Source of the DNA: an uncultured Clostridia bacterium
Lineage (GTDB): Bacteria > Bacillota > Clostridia > Christensenellales > UBA1242
NCBI GenBank assembly: GCA_934754475.1
Contig: CAKVHV010000001.1
Location: 310,001 to 374,000 of the forward strand
Direction of reading: 5' to 3'
Length of the DNA: 64,000 nucleotides
Position 1 is the stretch's first letter, and each line of letters opens with the position of its first letter. The translations under genes were made by a program, and so were the position numbers. Below, one piece after another: positions 13,591 to 21,464 of this stretch. The notes under the pieces were generated by a model, which saw only the letters and a program-made list of their open reading frames with translations, had not been told where the DNA came from and did no database searches.

Positions 13591-14079
13591 ATGGATGAAA
13601 GAAAAGATTATTTGACATGGGATGAGTATTTTATGGCAATAGCAATTTTGTCTGCCAAACGTAGCAAAGACCCAAATACCCAAGTAGGGGCTTGTATTGT
13701 TTCCAAAGATAATAGGATTTTGTGTTGTGGATACAATGGTGCGCCAAATGGTTTTGATGACGACGCTTTCCCTTGGAAACGTGAAGGCAATCCGCTTAAT
13801 ACAAAGTATTTTTATGTTTGTCATGCCGAACTAAATGCAATCCTAAATTTTAGGGGTTCGAGAAAAGACTTGGAAGGCTCAAAAATTTATGTAGATTTAT
13901 TTCCTTGCAATGAATGTGCAAAAGCAATTATTCAATCGGGGATTGCCGAAGTTATTTATCTTTCGGATAAATATGATGGCACTGATGGGAATATCGCTTC
14001 CAAAAAACTTTTTGACGAATGTGGTGTCAAGTATACAAAGTTTGAAAAGAAAGATATAAATATTAATATTGACCTTTGA
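13591..14079 (+). CDS. comEB: Deoxycytidylate (dCMP) deaminase / ComEB family
   Basis: The 162-aa product has the zinc-deaminase signature: HAE with the preceding C (YVCHAELNA, about residues 76-84) and PCNEC (about 109-113). The N-terminal PNTQVGACIV stretch is characteristic of dCMP deaminases. Reaction: dCMP to dUMP, feeding dTMP synthesis. RBS GGAAAGG precedes ATG 13,591. It is a stand-alone gene with its own promoter and a strong terminator, and is the first chromosomal gene after the element. Confidence 0.88.
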   Translation: MDERKDYLTWDEYFMAIAILSAKRSKDPNTQVGACIVSKDNRILCCGYNGAPNGFDDDAFPWKREGNPLNTKYFYVCHAELNAILNFRGSRKDLEGSKIYVDLFPCNECAKAIIQSGIAEVIYLSDKYDGTDGNIASKKLFDECGVKYTKFEKKDININIDL

Positions 14080-14115
14080 TAATTTTTTATTAACATAAAA
14101 TATACTAATTACTTT

Positions 14116-14154
14116 AAATAAATAACCCCACCAAAAAGGTGGGGTTATTTATTT
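14116..14154. terminator. Strong bidirectional terminator
   Basis: A perfect 17-bp stem (14,116-14,132 / 14,138-14,154) with core ACCCCACC/GGTGGGGT, loop AAAAA, and A/T tracts on both sides. It serves comEB and possibly the convergent minus-strand lipase gene. Confidence 0.88.
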
Positions 14155-14419
14155 ATGTTCAACCAATTCTAATTTAATATTTATGCAATTATTAATAGTG
14201 TATTCATTTAATTTGTTTTATATTTAAAACAATTCGTATAAAGTATTTGAAAGTACTATATAGATAAATTTTAGTGCATTTTTCTTAAATTTTCAACAAT
14301 ATATCAAATTGATAAGATTAAAAAATTTAGAAATACATATCTTTTTTAGACTTGGTTTAAAGTACTCTTTTTGTCAATAAGTATGACTTTTTATGCAAAT
14401 AACCAAATAAATATGCAAA
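14155..14419. other. AT-rich intergenic region between convergent genes
   Basis: With the preceding terminator this forms a 340-bp gap. Nothing else recognisable is present: no ORF with an RBS, no strong hairpin and no tRNA. It separates comEB from the end of the minus-strand hydrolase gene. Confidence 0.5.
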
Positions 14420-15337
14420 TTAACCCATATTAACTGGCACAAAGTCTAATTTGTCATTAAGCAAAAAGTAAGCAACATCTTTGTAAACTTCGTCTTTGTT
14501 AATTTCATTTACAAGTTCATGTCTACAATCCAAATATGTTTTGAGAAAAACTTTTTTCTTGGCTTTGCCATAAGTGAAGAATAGTTTGACCATTCCGTTT
14601 TTTCCGCCAACTGGGTCGTCAGTTCCGGCTATAAGTAGTATTGGAAGATAGTAGGGAATGTTTTGAAGATTTTTGTAATTGTGTCTTGCGTTTTTGAAAA
14701 ACGACCAATAAAAGTTGTTTGGGAAAACTTTTCCGCAAAGTTCATCATTGTTATATGTATCCCAATCTTTTTCATCACGAGATAGCCAGTTTCCGTTTTT
14801 GTACTTCTTGCCATATTTTTTGAGTGACATGCTTTCAATTAGTTTGGCATTTGCTTTTTTGCCTTTGAAAAATCTACAAAGTTTAGCCATGTGATAACCC
14901 GCTCTAAACTGCATAGAGTTTGTATAAGTTGAACCACAAATAACTATGTTTTTGATTTTGAAACCATTTTCAACCATATATCTTTGTGAAATCATTGAAC
15001 CGAAAGAATGTCCAAAAATTGATACTGGTAGTTTGTATTTTTTGGTTAGATAATCTGTAATGATTATTTGGTCTTGAACAATCTCCATGAAAATATCTCC
15101 GTCAGAGTATCCAAAAGGAAGATTGTTAATAATTGCTGTTTGTCCATGACCCCTTAGGTCTGATGCAAAAACAATAAGACCTTGAGTATTTAAGTATTTT
15201 GCAAAATCATCATATCTCTTGGCATGCTCTTGCATCCCATGAATTATTTGTACTACACCTTTGGGATTTTCGACATTATCCCAGATATATCCGACCAATT
15301 GAAAATCTTGATAGCCTTTGATTTTAACCGTTTTCAT
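14420..15337 (-). CDS. Alpha/beta hydrolase, monoacylglycerol-lipase-like (serine aminopeptidase S33 family)
   Basis: The 305-aa protein has the features of the lysophospholipase/monoglyceride lipase group: an early HGMQEH oxyanion region (about residues 34-39), SDLRGHG (about 60-66), nucleophile elbow GHSFGS (about 109-114), an Asp in TDDPVGG (about 250) and His in DCRHE (about 280). It lies 1 bp downstream of glycerol kinase on the same strand. Inference: it hydrolyses monoacylglycerols or similar esters so that released glycerol feeds GlpK. No signal peptide is seen, so it is cytoplasmic. The exact substrate is uncertain. Confidence 0.8.
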   Translation of the reverse strand: MKTVKIKGYQDFQLVGYIWDNVENPKGVVQIIHGMQEHAKRYDDFAKYLNTQGLIVFASDLRGHGQTAIINNLPFGYSDGDIFMEIVQDQIIITDYLTKKYKLPVSIFGHSFGSMISQRYMVENGFKIKNIVICGSTYTNSMQFRAGYHMAKLCRFFKGKKANAKLIESMSLKKYGKKYKNGNWLSRDEKDWDTYNNDELCGKVFPNNFYWSFFKNARHNYKNLQNIPYYLPILLIAGTDDPVGGKNGMVKLFFTYGKAKKKVFLKTYLDCRHELVNEINKDEVYKDVAYFLLNDKLDFVPVNMG

Positions 15338-15338
15338 A

Positions 15339-16811
15339 TTATTCTCCTATTGTTTGTTTAACTGCTTTGTGCCAGTTGTCTATAAGTTCTAGTCTTACTT
15401 TGTTGTTCATCTTGTTAGTGTAAACCTTGCTAGTTTCGATTAACTTTTTGATTTCGTTAATATTTTTATATACACCAAGTGACAATCCTGCCATATATAT
15501 TGTGCCTAGGGCAGTACATTCAGATGAGCCAGATTTAATAACTTTTTTACCAAGTATGTCTGCCTGGAATTGCATCAAAAATTCGTTTCGACTAACTCCG
15601 CCATCTACTCTTAGTTCTTTGACAGAAAGTCCGTTTTCTTCCATATATTTAATGATGTCATAAGTGTTGTATGCCATACTTTCAAGACCGGCACGAATAA
15701 TGTGGTTTTTGTTTGTTCCACGAGTAAGTCCAACGATTGCTCCCTTGGCATAAGTCTTCCAATAAGGCGCGCCCATTCCAGTAAATGCTGGTACAAAATA
15801 TACACCATTTGTGTCTTGCAAATTTGAACTTATTTCGCTTGATGTTTTGTTGCTTTCGAGAATTTGCAAGTCGTCTATCATCCAGTTTACAACAGTTCCC
15901 GCATTAAATATGCTTCCTTCCAAGGCATAAGTGGTTTTGTCTCCAATCGTCCAAGCAATAGTGGATAGCATATTTTTGCTATGAATTGGAGTGCTTCCTG
16001 TATTGCTTAGAATAAAACATCCCGTTCCGTAAGTTGCCTTAGCAAGTCCCATATCAAAACAACCTTGACCAAAAAGCGATGATTGTTGGTCGCCAAGTAT
16101 TGAACCTACTGGAATATCTCCAATCTTGGTGTGGGCGATTCCTAACTCATGACCATTGGAAATAACTTCTGGCAATATACTCTTTGGAATTCCAAATTTT
16201 TTGAGAAGTTTGTCATCCCAAGTTAGGGTGTTTATATTAAATAACATTGTTCTACTTGCATTGGTAGTATCTGTTATAAACTTTTCTCCCTTGGTCAATT
16301 TGTACATAAGAAAACTATCTATAGTTCCAATGCACAAATTATCTTGTTCGTAGAGTTTTTTAACTTTGGAGTTATTTTCAAGCAACCACTTAATCTTAGA
16401 AGCGGAAAAATAAGCATCAACAATAAGTCCGGTAGTTTTTTTGATATATCTTTTGAGACTGGGTTTCAAACTTTCACAATATGTACTAGTTCGTCTGCAT
16501 TGCCACACAATCGAAGGATAAATCGCTTCGCCAGTTTTTTTGTCCCAAGCAACAACACTCTCTCTTTGATTAGTAATTCCAATTCCTACAATTTCATCAT
16601 GTTTAATTTGTGCTTCTTTGATAGCTTTGTTTAATGTTCTTTCCATGACTTCCCAAATTTCATTGGCATCGTGTTCAACCCAGCCCGGCTTTGGAAAATA
16701 TTGTTTGAATTTTTCGTTAACAATATTTGTAATCTTGCATTCTTTGGTGTCATAAATTAATGTTCTTGCACTTGTTGTGCCTTCGTCGAGTCCAATTATG
16801 TATCTTTTCAT
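15339..16811 (-). CDS. glpK: Glycerol kinase
   Basis: This FGGY-family kinase begins RYIIGLDEGTTSARTLIYD (phosphate-1 motif) and contains GITNQRESVVAWD, WQCRRT, the DTTNASRTMLFN active-site region and the C-terminal MAYNTYDIIKYME and RVDGGVSRNEFLMQ signatures. Length (490 aa) is normal. It phosphorylates glycerol to glycerol 3-phosphate. The first codon may be ATG at 16,811 or TTG at 16,814; the GGGAG RBS fits either. Divergent from the G3P-dehydrogenase-like operon, with which it shares the intergenic region. Confidence 0.95.
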   Translation of the reverse strand: MKRYIIGLDEGTTSARTLIYDTKECKITNIVNEKFKQYFPKPGWVEHDANEIWEVMERTLNKAIKEAQIKHDEIVGIGITNQRESVVAWDKKTGEAIYPSIVWQCRRTSTYCESLKPSLKRYIKKTTGLIVDAYFSASKIKWLLENNSKVKKLYEQDNLCIGTIDSFLMYKLTKGEKFITDTTNASRTMLFNINTLTWDDKLLKKFGIPKSILPEVISNGHELGIAHTKIGDIPVGSILGDQQSSLFGQGCFDMGLAKATYGTGCFILSNTGSTPIHSKNMLSTIAWTIGDKTTYALEGSIFNAGTVVNWMIDDLQILESNKTSSEISSNLQDTNGVYFVPAFTGMGAPYWKTYAKGAIVGLTRGTNKNHIIRAGLESMAYNTYDIIKYMEENGLSVKELRVDGGVSRNEFLMQFQADILGKKVIKSGSSECTALGTIYMAGLSLGVYKNINEIKKLIETSKVYTNKMNNKVRLELIDNWHKAVKQTIGE

Positions 16812-16880
16812 CAAAATTTTTCTCCCGTTAATTTAATTTGGCAAAATAATAAAATATTATTTTGTTGTATCATCAATTTT

Positions 16881-16909
16881 ATTTTAGCAAAATAATTAAT
16901 TCTATGCAA
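16881..16909 (-). promoter_or_regulatory. glpK-lipase promoter
   Basis: Read on the minus strand: TTGCAT (16,909-16,904), a 17-bp spacer, TAAAAT (16,886-16,881). It lies about 70 bp before glpK and back-to-back with the promoter of the dehydrogenase operon, so one regulator could control both. Confidence 0.6.
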
Positions 16910-16924
16910 TTTAATTAATAATAT

Positions 16925-16953
16925 TTGACATAATAAAATAAATTATGTACCAT
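16925..16953 (+). promoter_or_regulatory. Promoter of the G3P-dehydrogenase-like operon
   Basis: Consensus -35 TTGACA (16,925-16,930), a 17-bp spacer and a weaker -10 TACCAT (16,948-16,953), about 50 bp before the first gene. The weak -10 suggests an activator or conditional use. Confidence 0.55.
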
Positions 16954-17002
16954 AAAAATGAAAGCGAATTTGAATAAATTGAAATGATGGAAGGATTTAA
17001 AT

Positions 17003-18409
17003 ATGATTTATGATGTAGCAATTTTGGGTGGTGGAGTTGTTGGATGTGCAATCCTAAACAAACTCACAAGGATTAACAAAAACTGTGTATTAATTGAGAA
17101 AAATAGCGATGTTTCAACCGAAACTAGCAAGGCAAACTCCGGAATAGTTCATGCTGGATTTGACGCAAAACCCGGCTCAAAAAAGGCGATTTTGAATGTT
17201 AGGGGATCTCGTCTTATGCCAAAACTATGTCAAGAACTCCAAGTAGAACTTGTAAATAATGGTGCATTAGTAATTGGAAACGATATAAAAGTTGTCGAAG
17301 AATTATATAATCGTGGAGTGCAAAACGGGGTTGATGGCTTGGAAATTTTGGATAGACAAAAACTTCTCAAACTATTGCCTACGATTACAGAAAACATCAC
17401 ATGCGGACTTCTTGCCAAGACTTCTTCGATTATATCTCCTTACAAGCTAACAATCGCCTTAGCTGAAGAAGCGGTTTTGAATGGTGCGACAATAATATTT
17501 AATTTTGAAACAAGTAAATTCAAGAAAGTAGATGATTACTACGAATTGAGTGATGGAAAAACTCAAATACTAGCAAAAAAGATTGTCCTTGCTTGTGGTG
17601 GGGAGCATAATGAGATTGCCAAAGTATTGAAGACCCAAACTTATGATATTAAATATAGACGTGGTGAATATTATCTACTTGACAAAAATTCAGTTGATTT
17701 GGGTGGCTATACAATATTCCCACTCCCAACAAAGGAAAGCAAGGGTGTACTTGTTTCTCCTACTGTTCATGGAAATGTTATAGTTGGGCCTACTAGTATA
17801 CTTAGTGATAATAACCTTACTGTCACAACCGAAGAAGGTTTGTCGGATATTGCATCCAAGGCAAGTTCAATGCTTACAAATGTTAATTTGAAAAAGAATA
17901 TTAGAGTATTCTCGGGTGTTAGAACTCTTGTAGGTGATGATTTTGTTATCGAAAAAGATAGTATTAATCCCGACGTTATTAATGTTACGGGTATATGCTC
18001 TCCGGGACTTTCGGCTAGCCCCGCTATAGCTGAAGAAGTAGTTAAATTACTAGGCTTTGACTTGATTGAAACCAAGAAAATGATAAGACGGAAAGAGTGT
18101 CCAAAAATTGCAAATATGTCTCAGAGTGAATTAAACGAACTTATAAATAAGGATAAGAATTTTGGAAAAATAGTTTGTCGTTGTGAAATGGTTAGTATGG
18201 CGGAAATTATTGATGCTGTCAATTCACCGCTCAAACCTATATCCTTGGATGGAATTAAGAGACGTACTAGAGCGGGAATGGGAAGATGTCAAGGTGGTTT
18301 TTGCTTTATGAAAGTAATGGAGATTATTGCAAAAGAACGAAACCTAAGTATAGATGAAGTAACCAAAGAAAATTCAAATAGTAGAATAATTGTGGGGAAT
18401 ATCAAGTAA
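17003..18409 (+). CDS. glpA: FAD-dependent glycerol-3-phosphate dehydrogenase-like protein with C-terminal BFD [2Fe-2S] domain
   Basis: The 468-aa product has an N-terminal FAD Rossmann motif (ILGGGVVGCAI, about residues 7-17), the DAO-type HAGFDAKPGSKKA region and a C-terminal BFD-like Cys cluster (CRCEM ... GRCQGGFC, about residues 390-435). Known: this GlpA-like protein works with a pyridine-nucleotide-type flavoprotein and a DUF1667 protein in many anaerobic Firmicutes, oxidising G3P to DHAP. RBS GGAAGG precedes ATG 17,003. It overlaps the next gene by 1 bp, and glpK is divergent, supporting the glycerol link. Confidence 0.85.
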   Translation: MIYDVAILGGGVVGCAILNKLTRINKNCVLIEKNSDVSTETSKANSGIVHAGFDAKPGSKKAILNVRGSRLMPKLCQELQVELVNNGALVIGNDIKVVEELYNRGVQNGVDGLEILDRQKLLKLLPTITENITCGLLAKTSSIISPYKLTIALAEEAVLNGATIIFNFETSKFKKVDDYYELSDGKTQILAKKIVLACGGEHNEIAKVLKTQTYDIKYRRGEYYLLDKNSVDLGGYTIFPLPTKESKGVLVSPTVHGNVIVGPTSILSDNNLTVTTEEGLSDIASKASSMLTNVNLKKNIRVFSGVRTLVGDDFVIEKDSINPDVINVTGICSPGLSASPAIAEEVVKLLGFDLIETKKMIRRKECPKIANMSQSELNELINKDKNFGKIVCRCEMVSMAEIIDAVNSPLKPISLDGIKRRTRAGMGRCQGGFCFMKVMEIIAKERNLSIDEVTKENSNSRIIVGNIK

Positions 18410-19632
18410 TGAAGAATTATGATGTTGTAATTATTGGTGGTGGCCCAGCTGGAATGGGTGCGGGAATTGAGTGTGTAAAAACTGGTGCAAAAACACTTAT
18501 TATAGAGCGAGATAATAGACTTGGCGGAATACTAAATCAATGTATTCACAATGGTTTTGGTTTGCATTATTTCAAGGAAGAATTAACTGGACCTGAATAC
18601 GCACATAGATTTGAAGAAATATTAAAAGATACAAATGTTGATGTATCCCTTAATACTTTTGTTACAAAAATTGAAGGGGAAAATGTTTCAATTGTCAGTC
18701 CAAATGGTGCGGAAGTTCTTAGTCCAAAAGCGATTGTTTTGGCGATGGGATGTAGAGAAAAAACCGCCGGAAATATAAGACTCAAAGGAACTCGTCCGAC
18801 CGGGATTATGACTGCTGGGCAAGTCCAAAAACTTGTTAACTTTCATGGAAAACTACCGGGCAAAAAAGTTGTTATTTTAGGCTCGGGAGATATTGGTCTT
18901 ATTATGGCAAGAAGACTTACTTTGGCGGGTGCTAAGGTGGAGATGGTCTTGGAAATAATGTCTTCGTCAAGCGGACTTCCAAGAAATATTAGACAATGCT
19001 TAGACGATTTTGATATTCCAATTCATTATAGCACGACAATAACCGAAGTAATTGGCAAAGACAGAGTTGAAGGCATAAAATATGCCAAGGTTGATGAAAA
19101 ATTACAAGCAATTCCAAGTACCGAAAAATATCTTGATTGTGATTTGGTTATACTATCTGTTGGACTTACTCCCGAAAATGATATTGTATCAAATCTCAAA
19201 ATTAATCCTATGACAAATGGATTTGTTGTAAATGAATTTAGAGAATGTTCGGACGGAATATTTGCTTGCGGAAATGTATTGCAAGTTCATGATTTGGTAG
19301 ATAATGTAACAGCCGAAAGTATGCTTGCTGGCAAGAATGCTGGTCTATATGCTCTAGGCAAACTAAATAGAACAAAAGAGCATGTAATTCAAGCGGGTGA
19401 TGGAATTCGCTACACTGTGCCTAGTTCATACTTTGAAAACGATGACCAAGTTGAAGTCTTCTTTAGGGTAACCAAAAAAATTAGAAATGCTGAAATAGTT
19501 GTAACTCAAGATAACGTCGAAACTCAAAAACAATTTGCAATCGCTCTAACTCCGGGCGAGATGAGTAGCATAAAAGTAAATAAAAAAGACTTAAATCAAG
19601 ATATAACTATTAGTGTTAGGGAGAAAAAATGA
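18409..19632 (+). CDS. NAD(P)/FAD-dependent oxidoreductase, GlpB-like partner
   Basis: The 407-aa protein has two dinucleotide-binding motifs: GGGPAGMGAGIE near residue 10 (FAD) and LGSGDIGLIMARR near 160 (NAD). It also has LNQCIHNGFG near 45, the C-terminal FACGNVLQVHDLVD FAD motif and a C-terminal beta tail. The family is the pyridine nucleotide-disulphide-oxidoreductase type but without a redox CxxxxC. Position inside the three-gene operon makes it the second subunit of an anaerobic G3P dehydrogenase-like complex. It overlaps the DUF1667 gene by 4 bp. Confidence 0.82.
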   Translation: MKNYDVVIIGGGPAGMGAGIECVKTGAKTLIIERDNRLGGILNQCIHNGFGLHYFKEELTGPEYAHRFEEILKDTNVDVSLNTFVTKIEGENVSIVSPNGAEVLSPKAIVLAMGCREKTAGNIRLKGTRPTGIMTAGQVQKLVNFHGKLPGKKVVILGSGDIGLIMARRLTLAGAKVEMVLEIMSSSSGLPRNIRQCLDDFDIPIHYSTTITEVIGKDRVEGIKYAKVDEKLQAIPSTEKYLDCDLVILSVGLTPENDIVSNLKINPMTNGFVVNEFRECSDGIFACGNVLQVHDLVDNVTAESMLAGKNAGLYALGKLNRTKEHVIQAGDGIRYTVPSSYFENDDQVEVFFRVTKKIRNAEIVVTQDNVETQKQFAIALTPGEMSSIKVNKKDLNQDITISVREKK

Positions 19633-19958
19633 AATTAATTTGTATTAAATGTCCTAGGGGCTGTGAAATAACTGTTGAAGGCGATAGTATTACTGGCAAT
19701 GCTTGTCCTAGGGGACTTGAATATGCCAAAGAAGAAATGGTTTGTCCTATGCGAACTGTGACTTATCTAGCAAAATCTAGTTATGGGATAGTCCCTGTAA
19801 AAACAGATAGAGATGTTCCCAAGGCAGATATTTCAAGAGTGGTTGATGAAATTTCCAAACTACAACTTGGCAAAGTTCAGATTGGAGATATTGTTATCAA
19901 AAATATTCTTGGGCTAGATGCTAATGTTGTTGTAACCGGCGAGCCTTATCAAGAATAA
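19629..19958 (+). CDS. DUF1667 protein, third gene of the G3P-dehydrogenase-like operon
   Basis: The 109-aa protein begins with CIKCPRGCEI (about residues 4-13) and continues with NACPRGLEYAKEEMVCPMRTVTY, giving four conserved Cys (CxxCxxxC ... C ... C), the DUF1667 pattern. Known: genes for this family almost always follow the GlpA/GlpB-like pair, probably as an electron-transfer or metal-binding subunit. Start overlaps the previous stop (ATGA). The exact biochemical role is unknown. Confidence 0.8.
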   Translation: MKLICIKCPRGCEITVEGDSITGNACPRGLEYAKEEMVCPMRTVTYLAKSSYGIVPVKTDRDVPKADISRVVDEISKLQLGKVQIGDIVIKNILGLDANVVVTGEPYQE

Positions 19959-20161
19959 TTATTCATAAATTAATATTAAAATTGCATGTAATAATTTTCA
20001 AAATGTATAATATTTATTTTGTTATACAAATAATTATGCAAAAAAATTTTGTTTGTAATTATAATAATTTGTACTTTTTTGTAAACTCAATTTCAAACAC
20101 AAAAAATCCCAAAAAATACTTGAGATTTTTCATAAAAATTTTTAATCTTAATAAAATAATT

Positions 20162-20197
20162 AAAACCCTTTTGCATATAATATGACAAAGGGGTTTT
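20162..20197 (+). promoter_or_regulatory. Hairpin that encloses the ytxC ribosome binding site
   Basis: AAAACCCTTTTG (20,162-20,173) pairs with CAAAGGGGTTTT (20,186-20,197), 12 bp with one T-G pair. The 3' arm contains the AAAGGGG Shine-Dalgarno and ends one base before ATG 20,199. It could limit translation or act as a terminator for upstream reads (T-run at 20,194-20,198). Confidence 0.6.
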
Positions 20198-20198
20198 T

Positions 20199-20921
20199 AT
20201 GTGGGAAATAACATTGCTTGGCAAACCTAGTGATATTGTATATTTTTTGGAATTGAAAAATTTAGTAAAGAAAATATTTGGTAGTAGTGCACTTGTTGTA
20301 ATAACCTTTGAAAAAGACTTGGTTCTAAGCCTTGCTGTTTTGGATAAAAATCATATTAAACGTGCCAAAAAACTTGTAATGCAAACGATTATTAAAATCG
20401 TAAAAATTGAATATATGCAACAAAATCTCAAAATATTTTGTAATGACAAAAGTCTCAATTCTTTTTTGCTATCTAATATTATTACTTTAGATTTAAGTGA
20501 CGAAGTTATCTATGCTATGCAAAAGACAAAACTTACAAAAATTGTTAATATTAGGTCGTTTGTACAGTTTAGATTACATAATGTTATTGAACTATGGGAT
20601 AGGGAAGTTAGATATTATAACTTGAATTTTGGCGGTGATGACGAAAGCAAATATTTGAGTCTTCTTAAATTTATTGCAAACAATAATACTTGCAAATCAG
20701 ATATTATGTATCTTGAAATTGCCAAAAACGAAATGCTTCTGCTAGATAAAAAACGAAAGAAACTCAAAAGTTTAAATCTTTATGACGAAGTGGGAATTAT
20801 TGCAAGTCTTGTTATGTTTGCACCCAAACGTCTTATTATAAATTGTACAAATTCTCTATCTAACAAAGTCTCAAATCTTATTTCTTACATATTTGAAGAT
20901 AGAGTCAGTGTTTTGTTATAA
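20199..20921 (+). CDS. ytxC: YtxC-like putative sporulation protein
   Basis: The 240-aa product resembles YtxC: an all-cytoplasmic protein with a central FVQFRLHNVIELWDREV region (about residues 122-138), a following helix-rich stretch and a C-terminal alpha/beta part (PKRLIINC ... LISYIFEDRVSVLL). Known: YtxC precedes thrS in Bacillus and Clostridia and is annotated as a sporulation protein of unknown mechanism. The same order is present here, which is the main support. Sequence similarity by eye is moderate. Confidence 0.65.
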   Translation: MWEITLLGKPSDIVYFLELKNLVKKIFGSSALVVITFEKDLVLSLAVLDKNHIKRAKKLVMQTIIKIVKIEYMQQNLKIFCNDKSLNSFLLSNIITLDLSDEVIYAMQKTKLTKIVNIRSFVQFRLHNVIELWDREVRYYNLNFGGDDESKYLSLLKFIANNNTCKSDIMYLEIAKNEMLLLDKKRKKLKSLNLYDEVGIIASLVMFAPKRLIINCTNSLSNKVSNLISYIFEDRVSVLL

Positions 20922-21134
20922 TTATACAAAAAATCTTGCATGAATAACTATTCTACAAGGCAAATAAATATACAAAAAATATTTCATGTGTCGTGAGTAA
21001 ATAATAATTGAAAGTAAAATTAGTGTTCATACATTATTCAAATAAAATATAGAACTTGAATTTAAATTTTTTGAATTGCAATCTGAAATTACAAACAAAA
21101 TTCTTAAAATGGATTACAAAAATTGATATTATAC

Positions 21135-21163
21135 TTGACAAATCAAAAACTTGGGTATAAAAT
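21135..21163 (+). promoter_or_regulatory. thrS promoter
   Basis: TTGACA (21,135-21,140), a 17-bp spacer and TAAAAT (21,158-21,163), placing the start of transcription just before the T-box leader. Confidence 0.7.
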
Positions 21164-21167
21164 ACGA

Positions 21168-21442
21168 GTATCATTATGAGAAAAGACAAGTAGGTGTTTG
21201 ATAGTTTTTTACAGAGAGTGGGGATTGATGAGAACCCCGCAAAAACGCAAATATTCGAAACCACTTTTTGAGTGAAAGCACATTCAAAGTCTTGGTGCTA
21301 AATAAGTTTAAGACCAAAGTGGGTATTTAGCCAAATAAGGTGGAACCACGGGTTTTCCCGTCCTTATGTAAATAATTTGTACATATAGGATGGTATTTGT
21401 ATAGAATTTTCGTCCTTTGTGTACATTCACAAGGATTTTTTT
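21168..21442 (+). promoter_or_regulatory. T-box riboswitch (tRNA-Thr sensing) with terminator, thrS leader
   Basis: The T-box core AAGGTGGAACCACGGG followed by CCCGTCCTT (21,337-21,365) is unmistakable; TGGAACCAC (21,341-21,349) would pair with the uncharged tRNA acceptor. Upstream are a Stem I region with the AGAGAGTGG motif (about 21,213-21,221) and a candidate Thr specifier ACC (about 21,262-21,264). A terminator hairpin (TCC-TTGTG / CACAAGGA, bulged T) with a T-tract is at 21,413-21,442, before the thrS RBS. Known: such leaders let uncharged tRNA-Thr switch on threonyl-tRNA synthetase. With the 210 bp before it, it fills the 540-bp gap after ytxC. Confidence 0.92.
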
Positions 21443-21464
21443 ATTTTAAATAAGGAGAAAAAAC

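Noticed and set aside
19982..20185. 67-aa open frame before ytxC
   Set aside because: AT-rich intergenic DNA, no RBS, and it overlaps the ytxC RBS hairpin.
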